This document shows positions 1-6,028 of a DNA stretch of 6,271 nt, piece by piece (position 1 is the first letter of the stretch; each line of letters starts with the position of its first letter). The stretch is from Sphingobacterium thalpophilum (GTDB lineage Bacteria; Bacteroidota; Bacteroidia; Flavobacteriales; Flavobacteriaceae): NCBI GenBank assembly GCA_943328865.2, contig CALQBR020000094.1:1-6271 (forward strand), given 5' to 3'. The translations under genes and the position numbers were made by a program. The notes beneath the pieces were generated by a model, which saw only the letters and a program-made list of their open reading frames with translations, did not search any database and had not been told where the DNA came from.

Positions 1-74
1 CGGGCTTTGGCTTTCTCTTGTAATAAAACCAAGGATTTTATAAAAGGGTTTTGGATTGAAGTGATTTGTTTCAA
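1..74 (-). CDS. TrmH/SpoU-type RNA methyltransferase, N-terminal fragment (runs off the left edge)
   Basis: Only the first 24 codons are visible, read leftwards from a TTG at 74..72. The peptide begins MKQITSIQNPFIKSLVLLQ and continues into EKAKAR. I recognise this pattern (an opening 'ITSxQNPxIK', then a basic 'QEKAKAR' that leads into the substrate-binding domain) as the N-terminus of SpoU/TrmH-family RNA 2'-O-methyltransferases of Bacteroidota; this rests on memory of the family. No ATG lies in frame upstream. The only other in-frame TTG, at 102..100, falls inside the likely promoter, so 74 is the best start. A TAnnTTTG element 25 bases upstream supports this with a leader of roughly 20 nt. 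The SAM-binding knot domain lies outside the window, so the exact RNA target cannot be given. It is probably a conserved flanking gene with no role in glycan synthesis. Confidence 0.7.
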   Translation of the reverse strand, partial: MKQITSIQNPFIKSLVLLQEKAKA

Positions 75-98
75 ATGATTTTTGGTTTTGTTTTTTTG

Positions 99-127
99 CA
101 AAGATACATAGAGAAAAATAAGTTCAA
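99..127 (-). promoter_or_regulatory. Bacteroidota-type promoter for the leftward methyltransferase gene
   Basis: Read on the minus strand, 106..99 is TATCTTTG, an exact match to the Bacteroidota -7 element TAnnTTTG. A TTG at 127..125 lies 18 bases upstream, within the usual spacing for the -33 TTG/TTTG element. The predicted transcript would start near 93..95 and give a short A-rich leader before the TTG start codon at 74. The match is seen in the sequence; promoter activity is inferred. Confidence 0.6.
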
Positions 128-140
128 TTAATTTCAAAAG

Positions 141-164
141 GAATATTTGGGAAATGAATATTTG
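141..164. repeat. Direct repeat of GAATATTTG in the divergent upstream region
   Basis: GAATATTTG occurs exactly at 141..149 and 156..164, with a 15-base period. Eight bases of it appear inverted (AAATATTC) at 210..217. The repeats lie between the divergent methyltransferase and acyltransferase genes, about 90 to 110 bases before the acyltransferase start. They could be regulator-binding sites or chance in A/T-rich DNA. No perfect plus-strand TAnnTTTG exists in 107..251. The nearest are one-mismatch versions, such as TTTCTTTG at 172..179 with a TTTG 22 bases upstream at 146..149, so the rightward operon promoter is not resolved. Confidence 0.35.
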
Positions 165-251
165 ATCCAATTTTCTTTGTAACTAGGATAAACTTGTTTT
201 GTAATCATTAAATATTCTAATTTCAAAAAAATAATGTTTCTTGTTCAATAA

Positions 252-1262
252 ATGATTAATTTTCCCCAGTTTAAAAAAAAAACGTTGAAAAACTACACCA
301 TAAAAACATACGGGACTAAAGATTATAACGATTGGAATACTTTTATTAGCAAAGCCAAAAATGCTACTTTTTTGTTCCATCGTGATTTTATGGAATACCA
401 TCAAGATCGCTTTGAGGATTTTTCCTTGATTGTCATGGAAGGAGAAACAATAGTTTGTGTTTTGCCAGCCAATCGAGTAGGGGATAAAGTTTATTCCCAT
501 CAAGGACTTACTTATGGAGGATTAGTCTATGATGATAAGCTCAAACAAGTAGGAGTGATAGCTGTTTTAGAAGCGCTACTATTCTTTTTAAAGCAAAATG
601 AAATCGATAAAATTTATTTTAAAACCATTCCATTTATTTATCATCATAAACCTGCGGAAGAAATCAATTATGCCTTATTTTTAGCAAATGCTAAACTAGA
701 ACGCAGAGATTCTTTGGCGGTTATTGATTTAACAAAATCCTATTGTATCGCTAAAGGCAGGAAAGAAGGCATTAAAAAGGGGCTACTTGCTAATTTAAAA
801 ATTATCGAAGTTGACGATTTTGATGATTTTTGGAACCAAATACTAATCCCGAATTTAATAAATAAGTACCAAGCCAAACCGGTACATAGTATAGAAGAGA
901 TTAAAAAATTAAAAAGGTTGTTTCCCGATAATATTCGTCAGTTTAATGTTTATCAAAACGAAAATATTGTGGCAGGAACGACTGTTTTTGTGAGTCAGAA
1001 TGTGGCACATTCACAATATATTGCTGCAGATGAAACTAGAAGTAAAAATGGTAGTTTGGATTATTTACATGATTATTTATTAAGGGAAGTTTTTAATGAA
1101 AAAAGATTTTTTGATTTTGGAATTTCAAATGAGAACCAGGGAAAAAAACTAAATAGCGGTTTGGCTTTTTGGAAAGAAAGTTTTGGCGCTAGTACTCTTA
1201 TTCAGGATTTTTATGAAGTAGAAACAGCCAATCACATTTTATTAACCACTGTATTAATATGA
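252..1262 (+). CDS. FemAB/GNAT-like acyltransferase of a 3-amino-sugar pathway
   Basis: A 336-residue soluble protein with no signal peptide or membrane segment. It resembles the GNAT-fold proteins annotated in Bacteroidota glycan loci as 'GNAT family N-acetyltransferase' (acetyltransferase-6/FemAB-like). Motifs I recognise are [14 protein letters not shown] (residues 37-50), [13 protein letters not shown] (82-94), [17 protein letters not shown] (252-268), and the C-terminal stretch [19 protein letters not shown] (286-304) ending in FWKESFGA, typical of the second FemAB-like domain. FemAB-type enzymes transfer acyl or aminoacyl groups to amines. Because this gene overlaps the aminotransferase gene by 4 bases (ATGA at 1259..1262), I infer that it modifies the amino group that enzyme makes, on the nucleotide sugar or the lipid-linked glycan. 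The donor is unknown. The ATG at 252 is fixed by an in-frame TAA directly before it (249..251), and the next methionine (residue 47) lies inside a conserved motif. An A10 run at codons 8-11 is odd (see findings). Family confident, substrate speculative. Confidence 0.75.
   Translation: MINFPQFKKKTLKNYTIKTYGTKDYNDWNTFISKAKNATFLFHRDFMEYHQDRFEDFSLIVMEGETIVCVLPANRVGDKVYSHQGLTYGGLVYDDKLKQVGVIAVLEALLFFLKQNEIDKIYFKTIPFIYHHKPAEEINYALFLANAKLERRDSLAVIDLTKSYCIAKGRKEGIKKGLLANLKIIEVDDFDDFWNQILIPNLINKYQAKPVHSIEEIKKLKRLFPDNIRQFNVYQNENIVAGTTVFVSQNVAHSQYIAADETRSKNGSLDYLHDYLLREVFNEKRFFDFGISNENQGKKLNSGLAFWKESFGASTLIQDFYEVETANHILLTTVLI
273..282 (+). repeat. A10 homopolymer at codons 8-11 of the acyltransferase gene
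   Basis: Ten consecutive A bases encode Lys8-Lys10 and the first base of Thr11. It is the longest single-base run I noticed in the window. Loss of one A brings TGA at 286..288 into frame, and gain of one A brings TAA at 318..320 into frame, so either change truncates the protein within about 25 codons. Whether the tract actually varies cannot be seen from one sequence. Confidence 0.6.
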
Positions 1263-2359
1263 TAAAGTTTTTAGATTTACATATGATTAATGAATCCTAT
1301 AAATCTGATTTTCATAATAAGTTGGAAAACATTTTACAAAAAGGATGGTTTGTATTAGGAGATGAGGTTAAAACATTTGAAACCAATTTTGCTAATTATT
1401 GCCAAACAAAATTTTGTATCGGCGTAGGGAACGGATTAGATGCCTTAACGCTAATTTTTAAAGGGTATATCCAATTAGGGAAATTGCAAAAAGGGGATGA
1501 AGTATTGGTTCCTTCCAATACCTATATAGCGAGTATTTTAGCTATTATTCAAGCGGATTTAGTTCCGGTTTTAGTTGAACCTAAATTAGATACTTACAAT
1601 ATTGATGCGGATCTGATTGCAAATTCAATTACTCCAAAGACCAAGGCGATTTTAGCGGTGCATTTGTATGGACAATTGGCCGATATGAATGCGATTTCAA
1701 ACATAGCAAAACAACACAATTTATTGGTTATTGAAGATGCGGCTCAGGCTCATGGTGCAGCAACTGAAACGGGTTTAAGAGCAGGAAATTTAGGGAATGC
1801 CGCTGGATTTAGTTTTTATCCAGGAAAAAATTTAGGCGCTTTAGGCGATGGGGGTGCTGTGACGACGAATAATCCCAAATTGGCTAAGACACTTTTCTCA
1901 CTTCGTAATTACGGGTCAGAAATCAAGTATTACAATGACTTTATTGGGGTAAATTCAAGATTAGACGAGTTACAAGCCGCGTTTTTGAATGTGAAATTAC
2001 CTCATTTGGATAAAGACAATGAAAAGCGACGAACCATTGCTAAACGGTATCTTTCTGAAATTAAAAATAATAAAATAATGCTACCTTACTGGGAGAAGAC
2101 TTCGAATCATGTGTTTCATTTGTTTGTCATTCGAACAGAAAATAGAAGAGATTTACAGGAATTTTTACTAAAAAATGGTGTCGAAACCATGATTCATTAT
2201 CCGATTCCACCCCATAAACAAAAAGCTTTATCAGAATGGAATCCGTTGTCATTTCCTATTACAGAGCAAATACATCAGGAAGTGTTAAGTTTGCCCATTA
2301 GTCCAGTAATGACAGTAGATGAGGTAGATTTTACAATCCAAATTTTAAATAAATATTAA
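1259..2359 (+). CDS. fdtB: PLP-dependent sugar 3-aminotransferase (DegT/DnrJ/EryC1/StrS family, FdtB/QdtB-like)
   Basis: This 366-residue fold-type I aminotransferase has the usual length for sugar aminotransferases. Expected elements are visible in order: the phosphate-binding GVGNGLDAL (55-63), VPSNTYIAS (84-92), the cofactor-ring Asp160 in [11 protein letters not shown] (157-167), and the PLP Schiff-base Lys190 in [17 protein letters not shown] (184-200). The partner-loop motif [11 protein letters not shown] (230-240) and [13 protein letters not shown] (311-323) follow. In the FdtB/QdtB branch the reaction is glutamate-dependent amination of a dTDP-3-keto-6-deoxyhexose at C3, giving dTDP-3-amino-3,6-dideoxyhexose. 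The FdtA-like ketoisomerase at 6025 supports this choice over a 4-aminotransferase (WecE/PseC type). The ATG overlaps the previous gene's stop (ATGA), which suggests translational coupling, and the TAA stop directly abuts the flippase start. The family is certain; the exact sugar (Fuc3N or Qui3N) is inferred. Confidence 0.88.
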   Translation: MIKFLDLHMINESYKSDFHNKLENILQKGWFVLGDEVKTFETNFANYCQTKFCIGVGNGLDALTLIFKGYIQLGKLQKGDEVLVPSNTYIASILAIIQADLVPVLVEPKLDTYNIDADLIANSITPKTKAILAVHLYGQLADMNAISNIAKQHNLLVIEDAAQAHGAATETGLRAGNLGNAAGFSFYPGKNLGALGDGGAVTTNNPKLAKTLFSLRNYGSEIKYYNDFIGVNSRLDELQAAFLNVKLPHLDKDNEKRRTIAKRYLSEIKNNKIMLPYWEKTSNHVFHLFVIRTENRRDLQEFLLKNGVETMIHYPIPPHKQKALSEWNPLSFPITEQIHQEVLSLPISPVMTVDEVDFTIQILNKY

Positions 2360-3634
2360 TTGGATTTCTTTAAAGTCATAATAAGAACACCATTATTCAA
2401 AATTACATCTTTGAATGGAATGAGTGTATTTATTAAAATTATTATTGGTTTAATTACGTCTAAAATTTTGGCGATTTTCGTTGGTCCATCTGGAATGGCA
2501 TTGGTTGGGAATTTTCGTAATTTTTTGACTACTATTGAAAGTGTCTCTACATTGGGTTTTCAGAATGGAATTGTAAAATATGTTGTTGAAGCCAAAGATC
2601 ATAATGCTCAGTTAAAAAAAATAATAACAACAGTCAGCATTAGTTTGATATTAATATCACTAATCCTAAGTAGTATTTTATTTTACTTTAGCAAAGATTT
2701 AAATGCTTACATTTTTGGCAATACCTTTGAGTATTCCTTTGTTTTCAGTGCCTTAGCCTTAGTTTTGCCCTGGTATGCCATTTCAATTTTTTTTATATCA
2801 GTAATCAATGGCTTAGGAAGATTTAAGCGTGTAATTTATATTAACATTATTGGAAATAGTATCGGATTACTAGTTTCAATTTTAATGATATTGGAATATA
2901 AAACCCTTGGGGCGTTACTTTCTATTGTTATTGCGCCGTCTTTGTTGTTTTTTGTTACTTTTTATTTTATTTCCAAAGAGTTTGAATTTTTAAAAACGAT
3001 CTCGCTGGAATCATTCGATTTTAAAATCATTAAAAAGTTAGCTTCCTATTCGCTTATGGCATTGGTTTCTTCTGTTTTAGGTCCATTGGTTTTTTTAGCC
3101 ATACGGAAAAATGTAATTGACACAGTAGGTATAGAACAAGCAGGTTTTTGGGAAACGATGACTAGGGTTTCCAATTATTATTTAATGTTTATTTCGACTA
3201 TTTTGACGGTTTATTTTTTTCCAAAATTGGCCTTAGCTAAAGATCGTTTAGCATCAAAAAAAGTGTTTTGGAGTTATTATAAAGGAATAATGCCTCTTTT
3301 TATGATTGTTTTAGTTGTCATTTATTTTGGTAGAGAATTACTAATTCAATTGCTATTCACGAAAGATTTTTTAGAAGTTTCTGCTTTGTTTCTTTGGCAA
3401 TTGGTTGGAGACTTTTTTAAAGCGGGCTCTTTGATTTTAGGCTATCAGTTTTTTGCGAAAAAGTTGACAATGGCATTTATTATAACAGAGATTTCATCGC
3501 TATTTATGATGTATATTTTTAGTATTTATTTTGTTGCTTTATTTGGAATAGAGGGTGTTGTTATTGCTCATGCATTGACTTATTTTATTTATTGGATAGT
3601 TTTAGGTTTTTATTTCAGAAAAGATTTGATTTAA
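2360..3634 (+). CDS. wzx: Wzx-type O-antigen/lipid-linked oligosaccharide flippase
   Basis: This 424-residue integral membrane protein of the MATE/MVF/polysaccharide-transporter superfamily is close in length to WzxE-like O-unit flippases. It has about ten or more hydrophobic helices, including residues ~20-42, 88-110, 125-150, 158-178, 183-204, 228-248, 272-290, 308-324, 342-362, 370-393 and 396-417. The N-terminal ITSKILAIFVGPSGMALVG (32-50) and the mid-protein GFWETMTRVSNYY (262-274) are patterns I recognise from O-antigen translocases of this branch. Its role would be to flip the undecaprenyl-diphosphate-linked repeat unit from the cytoplasmic to the periplasmic face. The start is TTG at 2360, directly after the previous gene's TAA (2357..2359). 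That same TAA closes the frame upstream, and the next ATG (residue 21) would remove the conserved PLFKITSLNG lead-in. This points to stop-restart translation from the aminotransferase gene. Confidence 0.88.
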   Translation: MDFFKVIIRTPLFKITSLNGMSVFIKIIIGLITSKILAIFVGPSGMALVGNFRNFLTTIESVSTLGFQNGIVKYVVEAKDHNAQLKKIITTVSISLILISLILSSILFYFSKDLNAYIFGNTFEYSFVFSALALVLPWYAISIFFISVINGLGRFKRVIYINIIGNSIGLLVSILMILEYKTLGALLSIVIAPSLLFFVTFYFISKEFEFLKTISLESFDFKIIKKLASYSLMALVSSVLGPLVFLAIRKNVIDTVGIEQAGFWETMTRVSNYYLMFISTILTVYFFPKLALAKDRLASKKVFWSYYKGIMPLFMIVLVVIYFGRELLIQLLFTKDFLEVSALFLWQLVGDFFKAGSLILGYQFFAKKLTMAFIITEISSLFMMYIFSIYFVALFGIEGVVIAHALTYFIYWIVLGFYFRKDLI

Positions 3635-3740
3635 TTGTTATAAGTAATGAATACTGTTTGATGTCGCATTTTAAAACAATCATAAAACAACTCAATATTC
3701 TGATTTTAAAATACCCATAACGATTTTTAGACTTTTTACT
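3635..3740. other. Convergent intergenic gap with no clear terminator
   Basis: These 106 bases separate the 3' ends of the flippase and the minus-strand glycosyltransferase. They are very A/T-rich. The only sizeable inverted repeat I see is a 9-bp all-A/T pair (ATTTTAAAA at 3668..3676 with TTTTAAAAT at 3704..3712) around a 27-base loop, too weak to call a terminator. No ORF of useful length is present. Confidence 0.4.
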
Positions 3741-4898
3741 TTACGACTTTAAAAATTTCGACTTACTTAGATTCCAAACATCTAAATACCGATTCGCAAT
3801 TTTAAGATAATCATGTTCTTTTTCAATAAAATTTCTGGCCCGTTTTCCAATGGCTATAATTTCATTTGGATTTTCAATTAAAAAAGACAACTCGCTCACT
3901 AAATAATCAACATCTGGAAGTGCATTTATAGCGACTCTGTCCATTAAATTATAGTGTGCCATAAATTCAGTTTCAGCACCGGTAAATACTACTTTTCCTT
4001 TTGCCATAGCTTCTAACGCATTATAACCTTGGTCATACGCATATACTTGGTCGAGCAAAATATGGGCTTCGTCATACAATTTAATGTATTGTTTGTAAGG
4101 GATGCTTCTAGTGATGGTTATCGTTACTTTTTCGGGATATTTTTCTTGAACAATGACTAATGCTTTTTTAAAATAATCACTTCCTTTTTTGTAGTAACTC
4201 TCGTTGTTGATTCCTAAAAAAATGTTGATCTTATTTGAAATCGTCAACGGTGTGAAATGGATTGTATTAGTGTTAATAGGATTAGGGATCATTCCTAAAT
4301 ACTTCTGATGATTTAATAAGGGAATATGATAGTCAATATCCGAAGCAATGACACCAGCTATACTATCATAGATAAAATGATGTAGTTTTTTAAATGATTT
4401 TTTTCGAAATTTTAGCACTCCTAAAAAAGCCTTCCTTTTGACTTTACCCATTAAATAGGGTTGAACTACTGATTTGATGAATGGTTTTTCAAAATTGTAT
4501 TTTACATTCAAGTAATCGTCACCACAAGATAAAAGAAATACTTTTTTATTTTTCTGAAACAAAAAATTTAGTATTTTTTTTTCAAAATAGAAATCACAAT
4601 AAAAACTATTTTCATTGATGAGTTGTACCGCATCAAATCTCTTAAAAAAAGATTTGTTTTTCTGAAACTGTCGGTAGGTAAAATAGGAGGTAAGGTCAAA
4701 ACCACAGAGTCGATAAATACCAACTTTTATTTTCTTACGCCAACCCTGATCCCATTTTTTTACTAGCTTGAAATCTACAGGAAAATCTTTGAAACCATCA
4801 TTAAAACCAAGAATGACAACATGGTGCCCTAGTTTTTGCAGTCCTTCTTTCAAAGAATTATGCAATCGACTGTATTCTCCTATCAGTAAAATGTTCAT
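3741..4898 (-). CDS. Glycosyltransferase, GT-B fold (GT4-like), on the opposite strand
   Basis: A 385-residue cytoplasmic protein with a two-domain GT-B layout. The N-terminal Rossmann start MNILLIGEYSRLHNSLKEGL (1-20) resembles the acceptor-binding half of group 1 glycosyltransferases. LLSCGDDYL (122-130), IPNPINT (204-210, the inter-domain hinge pattern) and the C-terminal LLDQVYAYDQGYNALEAMAK (281-300) match a nucleotide-sugar-binding region. The second acid of the GT4 EX7E signature is Glu296, but the first position is Tyr288 (with Asp289 beside it), so the classic motif is altered; this may be normal in its subfamily. A basic, lysine-rich N-terminal half could favour membrane association. 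The ATG at 4898 is the only good start, with a promoter-like TATATTTG 17 bases upstream. It is the only complete gene in the window on the minus strand, flanked by convergent and divergent neighbours, so it must have its own promoter. Donor and acceptor sugars cannot be told from the sequence. Confidence 0.8.
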   Translation of the reverse strand: MNILLIGEYSRLHNSLKEGLQKLGHHVVILGFNDGFKDFPVDFKLVKKWDQGWRKKIKVGIYRLCGFDLTSYFTYRQFQKNKSFFKRFDAVQLINENSFYCDFYFEKKILNFLFQKNKKVFLLSCGDDYLNVKYNFEKPFIKSVVQPYLMGKVKRKAFLGVLKFRKKSFKKLHHFIYDSIAGVIASDIDYHIPLLNHQKYLGMIPNPINTNTIHFTPLTISNKINIFLGINNESYYKKGSDYFKKALVIVQEKYPEKVTITITRSIPYKQYIKLYDEAHILLDQVYAYDQGYNALEAMAKGKVVFTGAETEFMAHYNLMDRVAINALPDVDYLVSELSFLIENPNEIIAIGKRARNFIEKEHDYLKIANRYLDVWNLSKSKFLKS

Positions 4899-4905
4899 AT
4901 AATGT

Positions 4906-4922
4906 TATATTTGACAAATATA
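4906..4922. promoter_or_regulatory. Perfect 17-bp palindrome with face-to-face -7 promoter elements
   Basis: The sequence TATATTTGACAAATATA is a perfect inverted repeat (8-bp arms, 1-base centre at 4914) inside the 41-bp gap between two divergent glycosyltransferase genes. Each arm is an exact Bacteroidota -7 element (TAnnTTTG). The plus arm at 4906..4913 would serve the gene at 4940, with a leader of about 22 nt. The minus arm at 4922..4915 would serve the gene at 4898, with a leader of about 12 nt. Neither arm has a TTG/TTTG -33 element at the normal 17-23 base spacing; the nearest for the minus arm is at 4954..4951, 28 bases away. The site may therefore be an operator, or promoters needing an activator. 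Confidence 0.5.
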
Positions 4923-4939
4923 TTTACAATTCAGTAATA

Positions 4940-6028
4940 ATGAGGCATGCCAAAAATAAAATAGCCATTATTTCTTTTTCTCTTACTGGAGGTGGAGCGG
5001 AGCGTTTCTCGGGTCTATTGAGTTGTATTTTAAACGATTTAGGATATGAAATTCACAATATCGTTATAAATGAGGAAGTAGATTATGATTATTGCGGTGT
5101 ATTATACAATTTAGGAAAGATTACTAAAAATAGTTCTTTCTGGAGTAGAAAAATAAAAAAAGGTGTTTTGTTAAACAAGTATTTGAATATACATGAAATA
5201 GATATTATAATCGACAATCGTTCTCGGAATGTGTTTCTTCGGGAGCTTTTGGCCAAATGGATTTATGGAAAGAGAAGCGTCATATACTTAGTACATAGTT
5301 TTAATTTAAATAATTATTTCCCTGATAGTATTTTTCTATCGAAGATGATTTACAAACAAGCAGAAAAATTAATATGTGTATCAAAAGCAATAGAAGACAA
5401 GGTAAAAGAGAAATATGGTTTTAAAAACACGATTACATTATATAATCCTATTGATTTGTCTAAATTAAAAATTGAAGATCCAAAAGAAATTCTAGGCCAA
5501 TATATTCTATTCTTTGGTAGATTAGAAGAAAAATCAAAAAACTTCAGTTTGATGTTAGAAGCTTTTTCTATTTCAAAAATTCACGAAAAAGGCTATCAAT
5601 TATTAATAATGGGTGATGGCCCGGACACTGCTTTAATTCAAGCTAAAATCGAACAATTCAAATTATCGAATTCGGTAAAGAGAATTCCGTACCAGAAAAA
5701 TCCTTTTGATTATGTTAAAAATGCGAAGTTCACTCTATTAACAAGCCATTACGAAGGATTTCCGATGTCTATCATAGAATCCTTAGCATTAAGTACTCCA
5801 GTGGTTGCTGTAAATTGTAATTCAGGTCCCGCAGAAGTAATTAGCAATGGGGTTAATGGTTTATTAGTAGAAAATTATAACCCTAATGCATTGGCAAAGG
5901 CAATGAATAGACTGATAGAGGACGAAGATTTATATCATATTTGCAAAGAAAATGCGCCAAAAAGTATACAACATTTATCGGTAGAAAATATTTCAAAACA
6001 ATGGAATCAAATACTAGCTAAAGCATGA
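4940..6028 (+). CDS. GT4-family glycosyltransferase
   Basis: A 362-residue GT-B glycosyltransferase of CAZy family GT4, at typical length. The N-terminal FSLTGGGAERFSG (13-25) is the glycine-rich acceptor-side loop of this group. VHSFNLNNYF (118-127) and ICVSKAIEDKVKEKYG (145-160) precede the linker LYNPIDLSKL (167-176). The donor domain shows FFGRLEEKSKNFSLMLEAF (191-209), with Arg194 and Lys200 in the positions that normally contact the diphosphate. LLIMGDGPD (221-229) and the retaining EX7E signature (Glu272 to Glu280 in HYEGFPMSIIE) follow. No transmembrane segment is evident, so it acts on the cytoplasmic face, presumably adding one sugar to the lipid-linked repeat unit before Wzx export. 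Its stop overlaps the ketoisomerase start (ATGA, 6025..6028), so the two are probably one operon. The ATG at 4940 is the only reasonable start in the gap. Family certain, donor unknown. Confidence 0.9.
   Translation: MRHAKNKIAIISFSLTGGGAERFSGLLSCILNDLGYEIHNIVINEEVDYDYCGVLYNLGKITKNSSFWSRKIKKGVLLNKYLNIHEIDIIIDNRSRNVFLRELLAKWIYGKRSVIYLVHSFNLNNYFPDSIFLSKMIYKQAEKLICVSKAIEDKVKEKYGFKNTITLYNPIDLSKLKIEDPKEILGQYILFFGRLEEKSKNFSLMLEAFSISKIHEKGYQLLIMGDGPDTALIQAKIEQFKLSNSVKRIPYQKNPFDYVKNAKFTLLTSHYEGFPMSIIESLALSTPVVAVNCNSGPAEVISNGVNGLLVENYNPNALAKAMNRLIEDEDLYHICKENAPKSIQHLSVENISKQWNQILAKA

Noticed and set aside
172..201. TTTCTTTG and TTGTTTTG as the rightward operon promoter
   Set aside because: Each has a mismatch at the A of TAnnTTTG, and T-rich DNA gives many such near matches; not strong enough for a separate promoter call.
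183..503. Minus-strand 106-codon open frame
   Set aside because: It lies antisense over the well-supported acyltransferase gene (start at 252), has no recognisable domain, and its composition reads like the reverse of an A/T-rich coding strand.
2787..2794. T8 run in the flippase gene as a phase-variation tract
   Set aside because: It encodes ordinary Phe codons in a membrane helix, and similar T- and A-runs occur throughout the window.
3668..3712. ATTTTAAAA/TTTTAAAAT inverted repeat as a bidirectional terminator
   Set aside because: All nine pairs are A/T, the loop is 27 bases, and no G/C stem followed by a T-tract is present; such repeats are expected by chance here.
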